From NCBI RefSeq assembly GCF_040892595.1, contig NZ_JBFRYB010000001.1, positions 1-64,000 of the forward strand: DNA of 64,000 bases, read 5' to 3'. The translations under genes were made by a program, and so were the position numbers. This stretch comes from Zhongshania sp. R06B22. GTDB lineage: Bacteria; Pseudomonadota; Gammaproteobacteria; Pseudomonadales; Spongiibacteraceae. This document shows, piece after piece, positions 55,257 through 64,000 of the stretch (positions within the stretch are counted from its first letter, which is position 1; each line of letters starts with the position of its first letter). Under the pieces are notes generated by a model. That model saw nothing but the letters and a program-made list of their open reading frames with translations. It was not told where the DNA came from and searched no databases.

Positions 55257-57899
55257 TTGGAAGGTAATAAGAATGCTGCAGCAAACGTGATAGAACATTT
55301 TGATATCGCCATTATCGGTGCCGGCCCTGCCGGGCTTAGCGCAGCAGCCAAGGCCGCTGAATATGATCTCGACATACGCGCAGCCAATGCCGAACACCAG
55401 CCCACGCACATACTCATAGAAGGCTCGCCCCTACACGCCAACACCATACAACGCTACCAAAAAGGTAAGCATGTTATGGATGAGCCCGGCTATTTAGACC
55501 TGCGCAGCCCCTTAGAATTTACCGCAAGTAAAAGAGAGCAAATTCTCAGTTCATGGGAACAGGGTATTAGCGATACGGGAATTAATTTTCGCGCCGATTG
55601 TGAAGTCACTCAAATTTCTAAATCAGGTGAGCGTTTTGAAATTTGCTGCGGCGATGGCAATACTATTTCTGCCAATAATGTTGTGCTCGCGATTGGTACC
55701 CAGGGCAACCCTCGGCGCTTGGGAATCGACGGCGACAATACCCACTTTGTGCAATACCAGCTCGATGACCCGGATGATTACCACAACGAAGATATTATTG
55801 TGGTCGGCGCCGGTGATGCCGCCATCGAAAATGCCTTGGCGCTGGCCAAACACAACCGCGTCATTATTGTTAACCGCAAGAGCGAATTTACTCGCGCCAA
55901 ACAGGGCAATTTAGATAATGTCCTCGAAGCCATTAACGATCGCAATATGGACTTCTCTTGCCGCTACGACGCCTCGGTGAAGTCGCTCAGCATTCCCGAG
56001 CCCGGTGCCGCCGGCACGGTCATTCTCAATACCGCAAGGGGTGATGAAACATTGCCCTGCCATCGCATTATCGCTCGGCTTGGCTCTATTCCGCCGCGAA
56101 AATTTGTCGAAAGTTGTGGCATCAGTCTTCCCAACGAAGACCCCGAAGCCATTCCCGAACTCGATGGCCAATACCAATCAAATGTTAAAGGCCTGTACAT
56201 TATTGGCGCGCTGGCTGGCTACCCACTGATTAAGCAGGGTATGAACCAGGGCTTTGATGTAATCGAATACATTAAAGGCAATCCTGTTAAGCCGGTAGAC
56301 CACCCACTACTCGCGCTGAAGTTTGCCTTGCTACCCTATGTCGCTGATGTCGATGACATTCTGGCGCTATATCAGCAGCGGGTGCCGATGTTTTCACGAA
56401 TGAATGCACTGGCGTTTCGCGAACTCATTATGGAAAGTGATATTAGCTACTGCGTGGCAGATGACGAACAGCTTAGCAATCTACAACGCCAAGGTATTGA
56501 GGTAAGCCAACAGCGCCTGAGCGATGTCGAGTCCGCTCGTAGTGCCGATATCCAGCGCCGAAAATCCGCAGGTCTAGCGACCAAGCAACTCGGCCCTATC
56601 AGCCAGCCAATTATTACCAAGGTCGCCAAGAGCGGCGACTTTATCTATCGCCACAATGACTACAGCAATTCCTTCTTCACCATTATTGAAGGTCAGGTCA
56701 CACTCAGCTCGGCCGAGGGCAGCGACACCATTCTTGGAGCGGGTCAGTTTTTCGGCGAAATGAGCCTACTCTCTGGTCGACCTCGAATCGGCAACGCAGT
56801 TGCCAGCAACGACACGATTCTTATCGAGACGCCGCGCCGCACAATGGCAAAACTAATGGCGGCCAACGACGAAGTTGCCAAAGGGATAGAAACCGTATTT
56901 TTACAGCGCACCCTGCAACAATTCTTTACCCCTCAGGGCAGCTACACAGAGCTTCGAGATATCGCAAAAAGCGTTAGCACCTCGAACTTTAATACTGGCA
57001 AACACATTTATAAAGAAGGCGACGGCGGCGAACATCTCTATTTAATACGCAGCGGCACGATTGCGCTTAGCCGTTTAGAAAACGGCCGAGAGATCGCCAT
57101 TGGACAATTGCATTCAGGACAAATATTTGGACAAATGGCACTGATGGGTGACGCCACTCGTCGCGAGTCTGCCTACGCTGCAGTTCGCTCCGAGATCATC
57201 GAGATTGGCCGACACGCCTTTTTAGCACTTCTTAAAAAATCACCAGAGTCCATTGCCAAATTACAAACCGAAACCTCTAAGCAATTGAAGTCTACGGCTG
57301 AAATGGCCGCACTTCCCGAACAAGCCTCTCTAATGTCGTTTCTGCTGGCGCAGGGAACCGGCGAAGGCACCAACGTTTTACTTATCGATGAAAACCTTTG
57401 TGTTGGATGCGACAACTGCGAAACCGCATGCGCGGAAACCCACAAAGGAATTAGCCGCCTAGACCGAAAAGCGGGCGTGCGCTTTGCCAACATTAATCTT
57501 CCTATTGCCTGCAGACACTGCGAACAACCCCATTGCATGAAGGAGTGCCCGCCAAACGCGATTCATCGCGAAAGCAGCGGCGAAGTCTATATCAACGACA
57601 CCTGTATTGGCTGCGGCAACTGCGAAACCAACTGCCCCTATAACGTTATTAAACTCAGCTATCAGCTACCAGAGAAGCCACCATTTCTAAGCTGGTTATT
57701 TGGCGGTGCAGGGCCGGGTCCGGGCGAAGATAAAAATGCCACACCCAGTAATGCGGCAAAAGAAATAGGTAAAAAAGCCGTAAAGTGTGACGCTTGCGTG
57801 GACAGACCCGCAGGGCCAGCTTGCGTTCAATACTGCCCCACCGGCGCAGCCCAACGTATGGGCCCCGCAGACTTTATTAATGTATTAAACCTTCGCTGA
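55257..57899 (+). CDS. FAD oxidoreductase / dual cNMP-binding / 4x[4Fe-4S] ferredoxin fusion
   Basis: Soluble cytosolic fusion of 880 residues. Residues about 12-330 are a thioredoxin-reductase-like FAD/NAD(P)H domain (IIGAGPAGLSAA, VVGAGDAAIENA, no CxxC redox pair). Two cyclic-nucleotide-binding domains follow, about 460-560 (FFGEMSLLSGRPRIG) and 580-690 (IFGQMALMGDATRRES); the second has Gln for the ribose-binding Glu. The C-terminal ferredoxin (about 705-880) has 16 cysteines in four groups (CVGCDNCETAC, CRHCEQPHCMKEC, CIGCGNCETNC, CDACVDRPAGPACVQYC), the NrfC/DmsB layout. The frame starts at TTG 55257; GTG 55287 is equally plausible. It would pass NAD(P)H electrons to the next genes under second-messenger control. 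Confidence 0.8.
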   Translation: MEGNKNAAANVIEHFDIAIIGAGPAGLSAAAKAAEYDLDIRAANAEHQPTHILIEGSPLHANTIQRYQKGKHVMDEPGYLDLRSPLEFTASKREQILSSWEQGISDTGINFRADCEVTQISKSGERFEICCGDGNTISANNVVLAIGTQGNPRRLGIDGDNTHFVQYQLDDPDDYHNEDIIVVGAGDAAIENALALAKHNRVIIVNRKSEFTRAKQGNLDNVLEAINDRNMDFSCRYDASVKSLSIPEPGAAGTVILNTARGDETLPCHRIIARLGSIPPRKFVESCGISLPNEDPEAIPELDGQYQSNVKGLYIIGALAGYPLIKQGMNQGFDVIEYIKGNPVKPVDHPLLALKFALLPYVADVDDILALYQQRVPMFSRMNALAFRELIMESDISYCVADDEQLSNLQRQGIEVSQQRLSDVESARSADIQRRKSAGLATKQLGPISQPIITKVAKSGDFIYRHNDYSNSFFTIIEGQVTLSSAEGSDTILGAGQFFGEMSLLSGRPRIGNAVASNDTILIETPRRTMAKLMAANDEVAKGIETVFLQRTLQQFFTPQGSYTELRDIAKSVSTSNFNTGKHIYKEGDGGEHLYLIRSGTIALSRLENGREIAIGQLHSGQIFGQMALMGDATRRESAYAAVRSEIIEIGRHAFLALLKKSPESIAKLQTETSKQLKSTAEMAALPEQASLMSFLLAQGTGEGTNVLLIDENLCVGCDNCETACAETHKGISRLDRKAGVRFANINLPIACRHCEQPHCMKECPPNAIHRESSGEVYINDTCIGCGNCETNCPYNVIKLSYQLPEKPPFLSWLFGGAGPGPGEDKNATPSNAAKEIGKKAVKCDACVDRPAGPACVQYCPTGAAQRMGPADFINVLNLR

Positions 57900-57960
57900 T
57901 GCGAGAGCTGACAAACCACCAAAAAGTATTTCCGAAAAGAATACTTTATGAGAAAAATAA

Positions 57961-58851
57961 ATGTACGTGAATATTCTTAACTATGCTCGGCGACGCTATT
58001 TTTGGTGGGCAGCGATTTTGCTGTTGGCCAGTAGCGGCCTGTATTTGAGCCAAGCCCAGACGCTGCCACCAAATGGCGGCAGCTGGCAGGGCTATGTGTT
58101 GGGCGGCATTGGTATGCTGCTTATTATATGGCTTTCCTGTTTGGGCATACGTAAGCGAAGCTACAATAGTAAAAATGCCAATCTCCAATCTTGGGTTTCA
58201 GCACACATCTATTTAGGTATCAGTTTAGTTGGCGTCGCAACATTACACTGCGCATTTCAATTTGGTTTAAATGTACACACTCTGGCCTATGTGCTTATGT
58301 GCGCGGTTATAGGTAGCGGATTGATCGGCCTCTACGCCTATCTGCGCTACCCCCGTCTTTTAGTAGAGAACCGTGCCAACCAAGCCTTTGAGCAGCGCCT
58401 TGAATCGCTAGCCAAAATAGATAAGGACGCAATAACACTCGCGGAGAGTTGCGACGCTGATATTCAAGCGGTGATTTCCAGTGCAATTGATCGGACCGCC
58501 ATAGGTGGTAATTTGATAACGCAGTTTTTGGGCCGAGACAAATCTAGCGTTGCCATGCCAGCAACCGGCAACTCGCCCGGTCACTCTAGAATGCAGAATA
58601 ACCAAGGGCAGCAGACCGCAATCAATTTTTTGGTGGCAAAGATCCCCAATACGCAAAAACCCGGAGAGGCCGAGCGCTTACAAAAGCTGCTTTATATTCT
58701 CGGCCGCCGACAAGAAATACTGCGCCGCCTGCGCCGCGAACTCAGCCTGCAACTGCGAACCAAACTTTGGCTAAGTGTACACATCCCCTTAAGTATCGCC
58801 TTACTGGTTTCTTTGTTTATCCATATTTTCACTGTCTTTTTTTACTGGTAA
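57961..58851 (+). CDS. cytochrome-b-like bis-His membrane protein
   Basis: Integral membrane protein of 296 residues with about five hydrophobic segments (about 15-33, 45-62, 78-97, 103-125 and 265-295). Histidines sit inside helices at HIYLGISLVGVATLHC and near the C-terminus in SVHIPLSIALLVSLFIHIF, the spacing expected for heme-b ligation. The cytoplasmic loop (130-260) is rich in charged residues. It lies between the FeS-flavin fusion and the decaheme cytochrome and probably carries electrons through the inner membrane. Family not named with certainty. Confidence 0.65.
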   Translation: MYVNILNYARRRYFWWAAILLLASSGLYLSQAQTLPPNGGSWQGYVLGGIGMLLIIWLSCLGIRKRSYNSKNANLQSWVSAHIYLGISLVGVATLHCAFQFGLNVHTLAYVLMCAVIGSGLIGLYAYLRYPRLLVENRANQAFEQRLESLAKIDKDAITLAESCDADIQAVISSAIDRTAIGGNLITQFLGRDKSSVAMPATGNSPGHSRMQNNQGQQTAINFLVAKIPNTQKPGEAERLQKLLYILGRRQEILRRLRRELSLQLRTKLWLSVHIPLSIALLVSLFIHIFTVFFYW

Positions 58852-58855
58852 AGCC

Positions 58856-60577
58856 ATGCTTATTCTCATACGAAAAACACGGCTTAAAAACGACAAGGTC
58901 ATTGATCAAAGTGACAGTGAGCTAGAAACAAACCGTATTCGCGTCGGTAGCGGCAACCACTGTGACATCCAATTATTTGGCGACCATATTGCCGCCGACC
59001 ACTGCGAATTAAGTATTGGCGATGACGGCCGTCTAAGAATAGTCAGCCGAGGCAATGCCGAGATAAGCATCGGCGGCAAGAAGCATAAAAATATCACCCT
59101 TGAAGTAGGTGACTGGTTTGAGATTGGTCCACATAGACTGTCCCTAAGCCCCACCCTACCCGGCTTCGATGCAGCTATAGAGGTGCGCATTGACGCGAAC
59201 AGCCAAGCCTCTATACAGACCCGCTACGAACATGAACTCCGCTTTAAACTACCGAGTAGTCGTCTATGGAGCTATATACTTAGCCTGCTGATATTAGCCA
59301 TTGCCTTAATTTTTCCGTTATTAAATTACTTGCAACCGGATACCGCGCAAACCTTACAGAACTTTGGCGCGCCTACAGATCAAATCTGGTCCTCTGGCCC
59401 GCTATCGAGCCCTCATCATTTATCCGGGCTGGTAGAAAACTGCAATAGTTGTCATACCAAGGGCTTTCAAAAGGTTAATAGCGCCACCTGTCTTAGCTGC
59501 CACAGCGACAGCCATAGCCACTTCCCTGCCAAGCACCCTTTCAGCGCTGACACCAATAATTGTCAAACCTGCCACAAAGAGCATAACGAACCCGAAATGC
59601 TTATTGTGCAAGATAATAATCACTGTATCGACTGCCACAAAGCGCCCGTGAGCAAGGTGGACTTGAGCGGCAAAACCATTGGCGAAGTGCCCGCGAGCAT
59701 TCGCTTTACTGCCGAGCAACACCCAGAGTTTCATCCCACCTTATTGCAGGCCGAGTCAGGAATATGGGCATTCAATAAAGCAACGTCATTACAGAATATA
59801 AAAGAAGAATCTAATCTTAAATTTCCCCATGACCTGCATTTAAACAGTGAAAAAGTAACTAAGGAAATACCCGGAAGCGAACATGAGTCAGCGCTAGTAT
59901 GCGGTGACTGTCACACTCCCGCAGCAGACGGCGAACACTTTTTAGCCATTACTATGGAAAGCAGTTGCGCCAGTTGCCACAGCCTGGATTTCGATGACGT
60001 CAATCCGCAGCGTGACTTACCCCATGCTGCACCCGAGGTCGTCAGCACCTTTTTACAAGAGTTTTATATTAGCCAAGCGGCCCAACAGCGCTACGCTTTG
60101 CCACAAGAATCAACACGCCGGGTTCCTGGGCGTGACACCAGCGCACGCTGCCAGAAGCAAGACCCCTTGGAATGCGGCGGCGCGTGGGCCACGGAAGAAA
60201 TGGATAGACTATTTACCAAAGGCGGCTGCGTAGATTGCCACGAGGTGTATCGAGATATCAGCGCCAATGGCGACGAGCAATGGCAACTTAAAAAAGTAAA
60301 ATTAAACACCGACTGGTTCCCCGCTGCGCGCTTTAGTCACGACGCTCATCACATTATGGCCGCCGACAATATGGGCAAAGAAGGCTGCGCTAGCTGTCAT
60401 GAAGCGTCATCGTCAAAACTAAGCAGCGACATATTAATGCCAGAAATTGGAGTGTGCATGGATTGCCACCAGGCAGGCGCTAAAAACACCATAGAACTAC
60501 AATGTATTGATTGCCATGCCTTCCACAATTCTGCATTTCCAACTATGTCAGCCCCCGAACTAGAGGCTGACAAATAA
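58856..60577 (+). CDS. FHA-TM-decaheme c-type cytochrome
   Basis: Fusion of 573 residues. An N-terminal FHA phosphothreonine-binding-like domain (about 1-115, IRVGSGNHCDIQLFGDHIAADHCEL) is cytosolic. One transmembrane helix (about 132-155, LWSYILSLLILAIALIFPLL) leads to a periplasmic region with ten CxxCH heme motifs: CNSCH, CLSCH, CQTCH, CIDCH, CGDCH, CASCH, CVDCH, CASCH, CMDCH and CIDCH. The combination of FHA and a multiheme cytochrome is unusual. It starts 4 bp after the membrane protein gene and its stop overlaps the next ATG (TAATG), so the operon is tightly coupled. Confidence 0.88.
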   Translation: MLILIRKTRLKNDKVIDQSDSELETNRIRVGSGNHCDIQLFGDHIAADHCELSIGDDGRLRIVSRGNAEISIGGKKHKNITLEVGDWFEIGPHRLSLSPTLPGFDAAIEVRIDANSQASIQTRYEHELRFKLPSSRLWSYILSLLILAIALIFPLLNYLQPDTAQTLQNFGAPTDQIWSSGPLSSPHHLSGLVENCNSCHTKGFQKVNSATCLSCHSDSHSHFPAKHPFSADTNNCQTCHKEHNEPEMLIVQDNNHCIDCHKAPVSKVDLSGKTIGEVPASIRFTAEQHPEFHPTLLQAESGIWAFNKATSLQNIKEESNLKFPHDLHLNSEKVTKEIPGSEHESALVCGDCHTPAADGEHFLAITMESSCASCHSLDFDDVNPQRDLPHAAPEVVSTFLQEFYISQAAQQRYALPQESTRRVPGRDTSARCQKQDPLECGGAWATEEMDRLFTKGGCVDCHEVYRDISANGDEQWQLKKVKLNTDWFPAARFSHDAHHIMAADNMGKEGCASCHEASSSKLSSDILMPEIGVCMDCHQAGAKNTIELQCIDCHAFHNSAFPTMSAPELEADK

Positions 60578-62568
60578 TGGCGCGCAGAACCGGCACTCTA
60601 ATCCTGTTCGCGGCCCTCGCCTTAGTGGCGTGCAAAGGCGATCGCCATCAGCAAGTCGCGGCACAGGGGAGCAATGCCAACACTCAATGCGATGGCAGTT
60701 GCGCCAGTGCCAGTAGTTTCTTGAGCAGCAGCGATGTGGAAATAATCGTTCGCCAAGCCGTTGCGCAAGCGCGAGCGCTCAACGTTCCCGCGACCATCGC
60801 GGTAAGCGATCGCAGCGGTAATATACTCACTGTGTTTCGCATGGCTGAGGTTCTCGCCAATGGCGATCGCAAACTGACGTTAGTCGCCAACTCAGACACC
60901 ATCATCAGCGGCGGCCTCGAACGTCTAGAGCTACCTATTTCTGCAACTCAAAGTGGTGACGCTCTGGCGGCGATGGCGAAGGCCATCACCGCGGCCTATT
61001 TGTCCAGCGAAGGCAACGGCTTTAGTACCCGGGTAGCCAGTCAAATTGTGCAGGAGCATTTTAATCCCGGCGAATTCAATCAAGCCAGCGGGCCGCTATT
61101 TGGTGTGCAGTTCAGCCAGCTAGCCTGTTCTGATTTTGTATTAGACGCCAGCAACCCCGCAATACTTGTTGGCCCTAAGCGCTCACCGCTAGGGCTATCG
61201 GCCGACCCCGGCGGCATTCCATTGTATAAATTCGGCACGCCAGTCGGCGGCATCGGGGTTATCTCAGACGATTTCATTTACGGTATCGACCGCATTATTA
61301 GCGATGTGGATTTTGATAGCGACGAAGTCATCGCACTCGCTGGAAGTTTTGGTTTCGCGGTGCCGGCCGATCGGCAGGCAGACCGTATTACGGTAGATGG
61401 CAAAACTCTACGTTTTACCGATGTGGACTTCAATGTCCTTGACCCCAGTGTGCAAAACGCGCCCAGCTTAGTCCTTAATACTGACGGTAATTTTGTCAGT
61501 GTAAAAGATTACTACACTGCCGCCGACGGCTACCGTGCTGGCCAAGCTTTTGGGCAGGCGGGCTCAGGTATTCGTTCAGATAATAATCTGCGTTTCCCCA
61601 GCCGCGACGCCTTTGTGTTTGTTGATGAAAATAACGCCGAGCGCTTTCCACCTATTGCCGGTTCTCAGCTTAGCGCTGCGGAAGTGCAAGAAATTATCAG
61701 CCAAGCCCTGGCCATCGCCAATCGCGCTAGAGCACAAATTCGCCAACCACTTGGCTCCGCCGCTCGCGTTACCATTAGTGTCGTGGACACCGACGGAACA
61801 GTATTAGGCATTGCCAGAAGCCGTGACGCGCCAGTTTTTGGCGCCGATGTATCTCTACAAAAAGCGCGCACCGCGACGTTTTTCTCGTCTAGCGATGCCG
61901 CCAGTTTTATTACTGCGCTACCCAATACCCAGTATTTAACGCCAGCACTGACAGCCGCGAATACCATTGTGCTAGACGATTATGTGCAAAACATTATTGC
62001 CCTGACTGGCGACAGCACAGCCCTTAGTAATGGCATTGCCTTCGCCGACCGCTCAGGTGGCAATTTATCTCGGCCCCACTATCCAGATGGCATCGATGCC
62101 AACGGCCCCGGCCCCTTTAGCAAACCCGCCGGCGAGTGGAGCCCATTTTCAACAGGCTTACAGCTAGACTTAAGTTTTAATGGCATCGTTAGCCACCTCC
62201 TGTATTTGATGGGCGGCGCCCAAGATGTTGGCAAAAACTGCGTGGGTTTGGCGTTTGCGGGCACCACCAGTTCGGCGGCGCCGCGCCTTGCCAACGGCAT
62301 TCAAATATTCCCCGGTAGTGTGCCCATCTATCGCGGCAATCAATTAATCGGCGGTATTGGTGTTTCAGGAGACGGCGTCGATCAAGACGATATGATTGCC
62401 TTCTTAGGTTTACATCAGGCAGGTGAAATTCTCGGCACAGTAAACAATGCGCCAATAGCAATAAGGGCCGATCAACTAAGCCCTGGCGGCCAGCGCTTGC
62501 GCTACATCAACTGTCCGCAAAGTCCTTTTAACAATAGTGATGAACAAAATGTTTGCGCTGGAAAATAA
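60577..62568 (+). CDS. tandem GlcG/HbpS-domain lipoprotein
   Basis: Predicted lipoprotein of 663 residues (lipobox ALVAC). Two GlcG/HbpS heme-binding-like domains are seen: about 45-260 (VEIIVRQAVAQARAL, TIAVSDRSGNILTVFRM) and about 375-600 (VQEIISQALAIANRAR, ISVVDTDGTVLGIARS), each with a following GGIGV segment. Members of the HbpS group bind heme or sense redox. It overlaps the decaheme cytochrome gene by one base and the next gene by 29 bp, so it belongs to the same operon. Probably a periplasmic or outer-membrane component near the cytochrome. Confidence 0.72.
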   Translation: MARRTGTLILFAALALVACKGDRHQQVAAQGSNANTQCDGSCASASSFLSSSDVEIIVRQAVAQARALNVPATIAVSDRSGNILTVFRMAEVLANGDRKLTLVANSDTIISGGLERLELPISATQSGDALAAMAKAITAAYLSSEGNGFSTRVASQIVQEHFNPGEFNQASGPLFGVQFSQLACSDFVLDASNPAILVGPKRSPLGLSADPGGIPLYKFGTPVGGIGVISDDFIYGIDRIISDVDFDSDEVIALAGSFGFAVPADRQADRITVDGKTLRFTDVDFNVLDPSVQNAPSLVLNTDGNFVSVKDYYTAADGYRAGQAFGQAGSGIRSDNNLRFPSRDAFVFVDENNAERFPPIAGSQLSAAEVQEIISQALAIANRARAQIRQPLGSAARVTISVVDTDGTVLGIARSRDAPVFGADVSLQKARTATFFSSSDAASFITALPNTQYLTPALTAANTIVLDDYVQNIIALTGDSTALSNGIAFADRSGGNLSRPHYPDGIDANGPGPFSKPAGEWSPFSTGLQLDLSFNGIVSHLLYLMGGAQDVGKNCVGLAFAGTTSSAAPRLANGIQIFPGSVPIYRGNQLIGGIGVSGDGVDQDDMIAFLGLHQAGEILGTVNNAPIAIRADQLSPGGQRLRYINCPQSPFNNSDEQNVCAGK

Positions 62569-64000
62569 ACAAGCGCGAGCATCGCGCGCTTCATACTGGC
62601 GGCTGTCATCCTGCCTAGGTGCCTTACTGTGGCTTGGGGCCAGCGCTCCGCTATTGGCGCAAACTGATACCGCGGAAAACCTGAGCGCCGTTGATTGCCC
62701 TAGCGATGCCAGCATCACCAAGCGTCGGGTACCAGGCATGCCGATTAAGTGCGTAGCTAAAGAAGCCCGCAAGCCCAGCATTCCTGTTCCCAGCCTTAAG
62801 GATTACAGCCCCGCGATAGCCATTCCCGATCGCTGGCGCATCGTTGAATCGCTGGGCTATGAAAACAACTGGTACGATCCCTATAATCGCAATACCTTAA
62901 AAGCCGACACGCCAATTCACGATGATTGGTTTTTCAATTTAAGTATCATTGCCGATACTGTTTTTGAATATCGCGACGTCCCCACCCCCGTCGGTCTGCA
63001 ATCCAGCGCCAATGCCGGCGACTTAGATTTATACGGCGGCAGCAAACAATCGCAATTCATTGAAAATCTCGCCGTTGAATTAGTGTATTACAAAGGCGAT
63101 ACCGTGTTTCGCCCACCGGATTACGAATTTCGATTCACCCCAGTATTTAATTACAACGCCACCAAATTAGAAGAAATTCTCGGCGTGGATGTTAATCCTG
63201 CTCAAGGGAAAACTCGCTACCAGGATTTTGCCGGCGTACAAGCTGCGTTTGTCGATGTGCATTTACGCAATGTGTCTGACAATTACGACTTCGACAGTAT
63301 CCGCTTTGGCATTCAACCCTTTAACGCGGATTTCCGTGGTTTTCTATTTCAAGAAAATCAATTAGGTCTGCGACTTTTCGGCACGCGCAATAATAATATT
63401 ATTCAATACAATCTTGCGTGGTTTAGGCGTTTAGAAAAAGACACCAATAGCGGTTTAAACAATATTGGAGAAACGCCGCGCAACGATGATATTTTTGTCG
63501 CCAATCTTTATTGGCAAGACCTATTCGTCCTTGGCCACACTAGCCAATTTACAGTCTTGTATAACCGCAACCGAGAAAAGGATTTTTTCTTCGATAAAAA
63601 TGGCGTTATCCAGCGTCCCGCATCGATAGGGGCAGAGCGTCCACGGCAGTACGATGTGGTCTATTTTGGTATGAATAGCGACGGCCACCTTGGTCGCCTC
63701 AATATCACTAGCGCCTTTTACTACGCCCTTGGCAAGCAAGAGAATGCCCCACTCAGCGATACCAAGACTGATATTTCAGCCTACTTCGCAGCAGCGGAGC
63801 TGTCCTTTGACCAAGACTGGATACGCTGGCGGGCTTCGTTTTTATACGCTAGCGGTGACGATGATCCCTACGACGATATAGAAACCGGCTTCGACGCCAT
63901 TGTCGAAAACCCCCTGTTTGCCGGTGCCGACACCAGCTATTGGATACGCCAAGCGGTGCCGCTCATTGGCGGCGGCAAAGTGGCGCTGTCGAGTCGCAAT
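62540..64000 (+). CDS. outer membrane beta-barrel protein (partial, runs off the edge)
   Basis: The frame opens with ATG at 62540 (an ATG at 62549 is also possible), overlapping the GlcG lipoprotein gene by 29 bp, and continues without stop to the end of the window, at least 487 codons. There is a signal peptide (SCLGALLWLGASAPLLAQ), a short Cys-containing N-terminal part, then alternating beta-strand sequence (DWFFNLSIIADTVFEYRD, RFGIQPFNADFRGFLF), all typical of a large outer membrane barrel. It could be the outer-membrane conduit or porin for the multiheme chain; the C-terminus is missing. Confidence 0.75.
   Translation, partial: MNKMFALENKQARASRASYWRLSSCLGALLWLGASAPLLAQTDTAENLSAVDCPSDASITKRRVPGMPIKCVAKEARKPSIPVPSLKDYSPAIAIPDRWRIVESLGYENNWYDPYNRNTLKADTPIHDDWFFNLSIIADTVFEYRDVPTPVGLQSSANAGDLDLYGGSKQSQFIENLAVELVYYKGDTVFRPPDYEFRFTPVFNYNATKLEEILGVDVNPAQGKTRYQDFAGVQAAFVDVHLRNVSDNYDFDSIRFGIQPFNADFRGFLFQENQLGLRLFGTRNNNIIQYNLAWFRRLEKDTNSGLNNIGETPRNDDIFVANLYWQDLFVLGHTSQFTVLYNRNREKDFFFDKNGVIQRPASIGAERPRQYDVVYFGMNSDGHLGRLNITSAFYYALGKQENAPLSDTKTDISAYFAAAELSFDQDWIRWRASFLYASGDDDPYDDIETGFDAIVENPLFAGADTSYWIRQAVPLIGGGKVALSSRN

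Overview
The window looks like chromosomal DNA of a marine gammaproteobacterium close to Pseudomonas and Cellvibrionales (Spongiibacteraceae/Zhongshania-like is my best guess; this is inference). The basis is gene order. tyrS / M23 peptidase / anmK / erpA / argC, and dksA / gluQ / cbrX / cbrA / cbrB / (sRNA) / pcnB / folK / dNK / panB / panC / panD, are arrangements known from Pseudomonas and relatives. No tRNA, rRNA gene, CRISPR array or intact IS element was seen. A strong rRNA-type promoter sits at the left edge and fires leftwards out of the window.

Layout. 0-16 kb: housekeeping genes (tyrS, LysM/M23 endopeptidase, anmK, ompW, erpA, argC, a ClC antiporter, a hemJ-hemL-hemB heme cluster, an outer membrane protein, a Nudix hydrolase, a group III truncated hemoglobin, an aminotransferase, dksA, gluQ). 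16.7-21.7 kb: the carbon/nitrogen-balance locus cbrX-cbrA-cbrB. Between cbrB and pcnB lies an unlabelled small-RNA locus: a textbook sigma-54 -24/-12 promoter, upstream GTTAC/GTAAC repeats, an A-rich AATAATAA-type transcript and a terminator. This is what a very short CrcZ (Hfq/Crc decoy RNA) would look like. 21.7-30 kb: pcnB, folK, a deoxynucleoside kinase, pantothenate genes, acs, folM.

30-41 kb: an accessory catabolic cluster (two SDRs, a YhdH/AcuI-type reductase, an acyl-CoA ligase, an SCP2-type thiolase, an acyl-CoA dehydrogenase, two AraC regulators, a saccharopine-dehydrogenase-like reductase), probably degrading an unidentified alicyclic or branched acid or alcohol. 41-48 kb: ABC-F protein YbiT, an HDOD protein, a lipoprotein and a triheme RoxA/B-like lipoprotein.

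48.2-51.1 kb: a small run of integron gene cassettes without an integrase (CALIN-like). Short minus-strand ORFs are separated by attC-like imperfect hairpins. The cargo includes a cold-shock/excalibur protein, a Hypoth_Ymh/HEPN-like protein, a PUA/EVE-like protein and a frameshifted VOC protein. 51.6-54.5 kb: an ApbE / DUF3570 / DUF4266 / TlpA cluster.

55.2-64 kb (runs off the edge): an unusual redox locus, apparently undescribed. It holds a soluble FAD oxidoreductase fused to two cyclic-nucleotide-binding domains and a four-cluster ferredoxin; a bis-His membrane protein; an FHA-TM-decaheme cytochrome; a tandem GlcG/HbpS lipoprotein; and an outer membrane beta-barrel. A near-consensus FNR/Anr box lies upstream. 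I read it as a regulated electron-transfer chain from cytoplasm through periplasm towards the outer membrane. No experiment or database search was possible, so family names rest on motif recognition.
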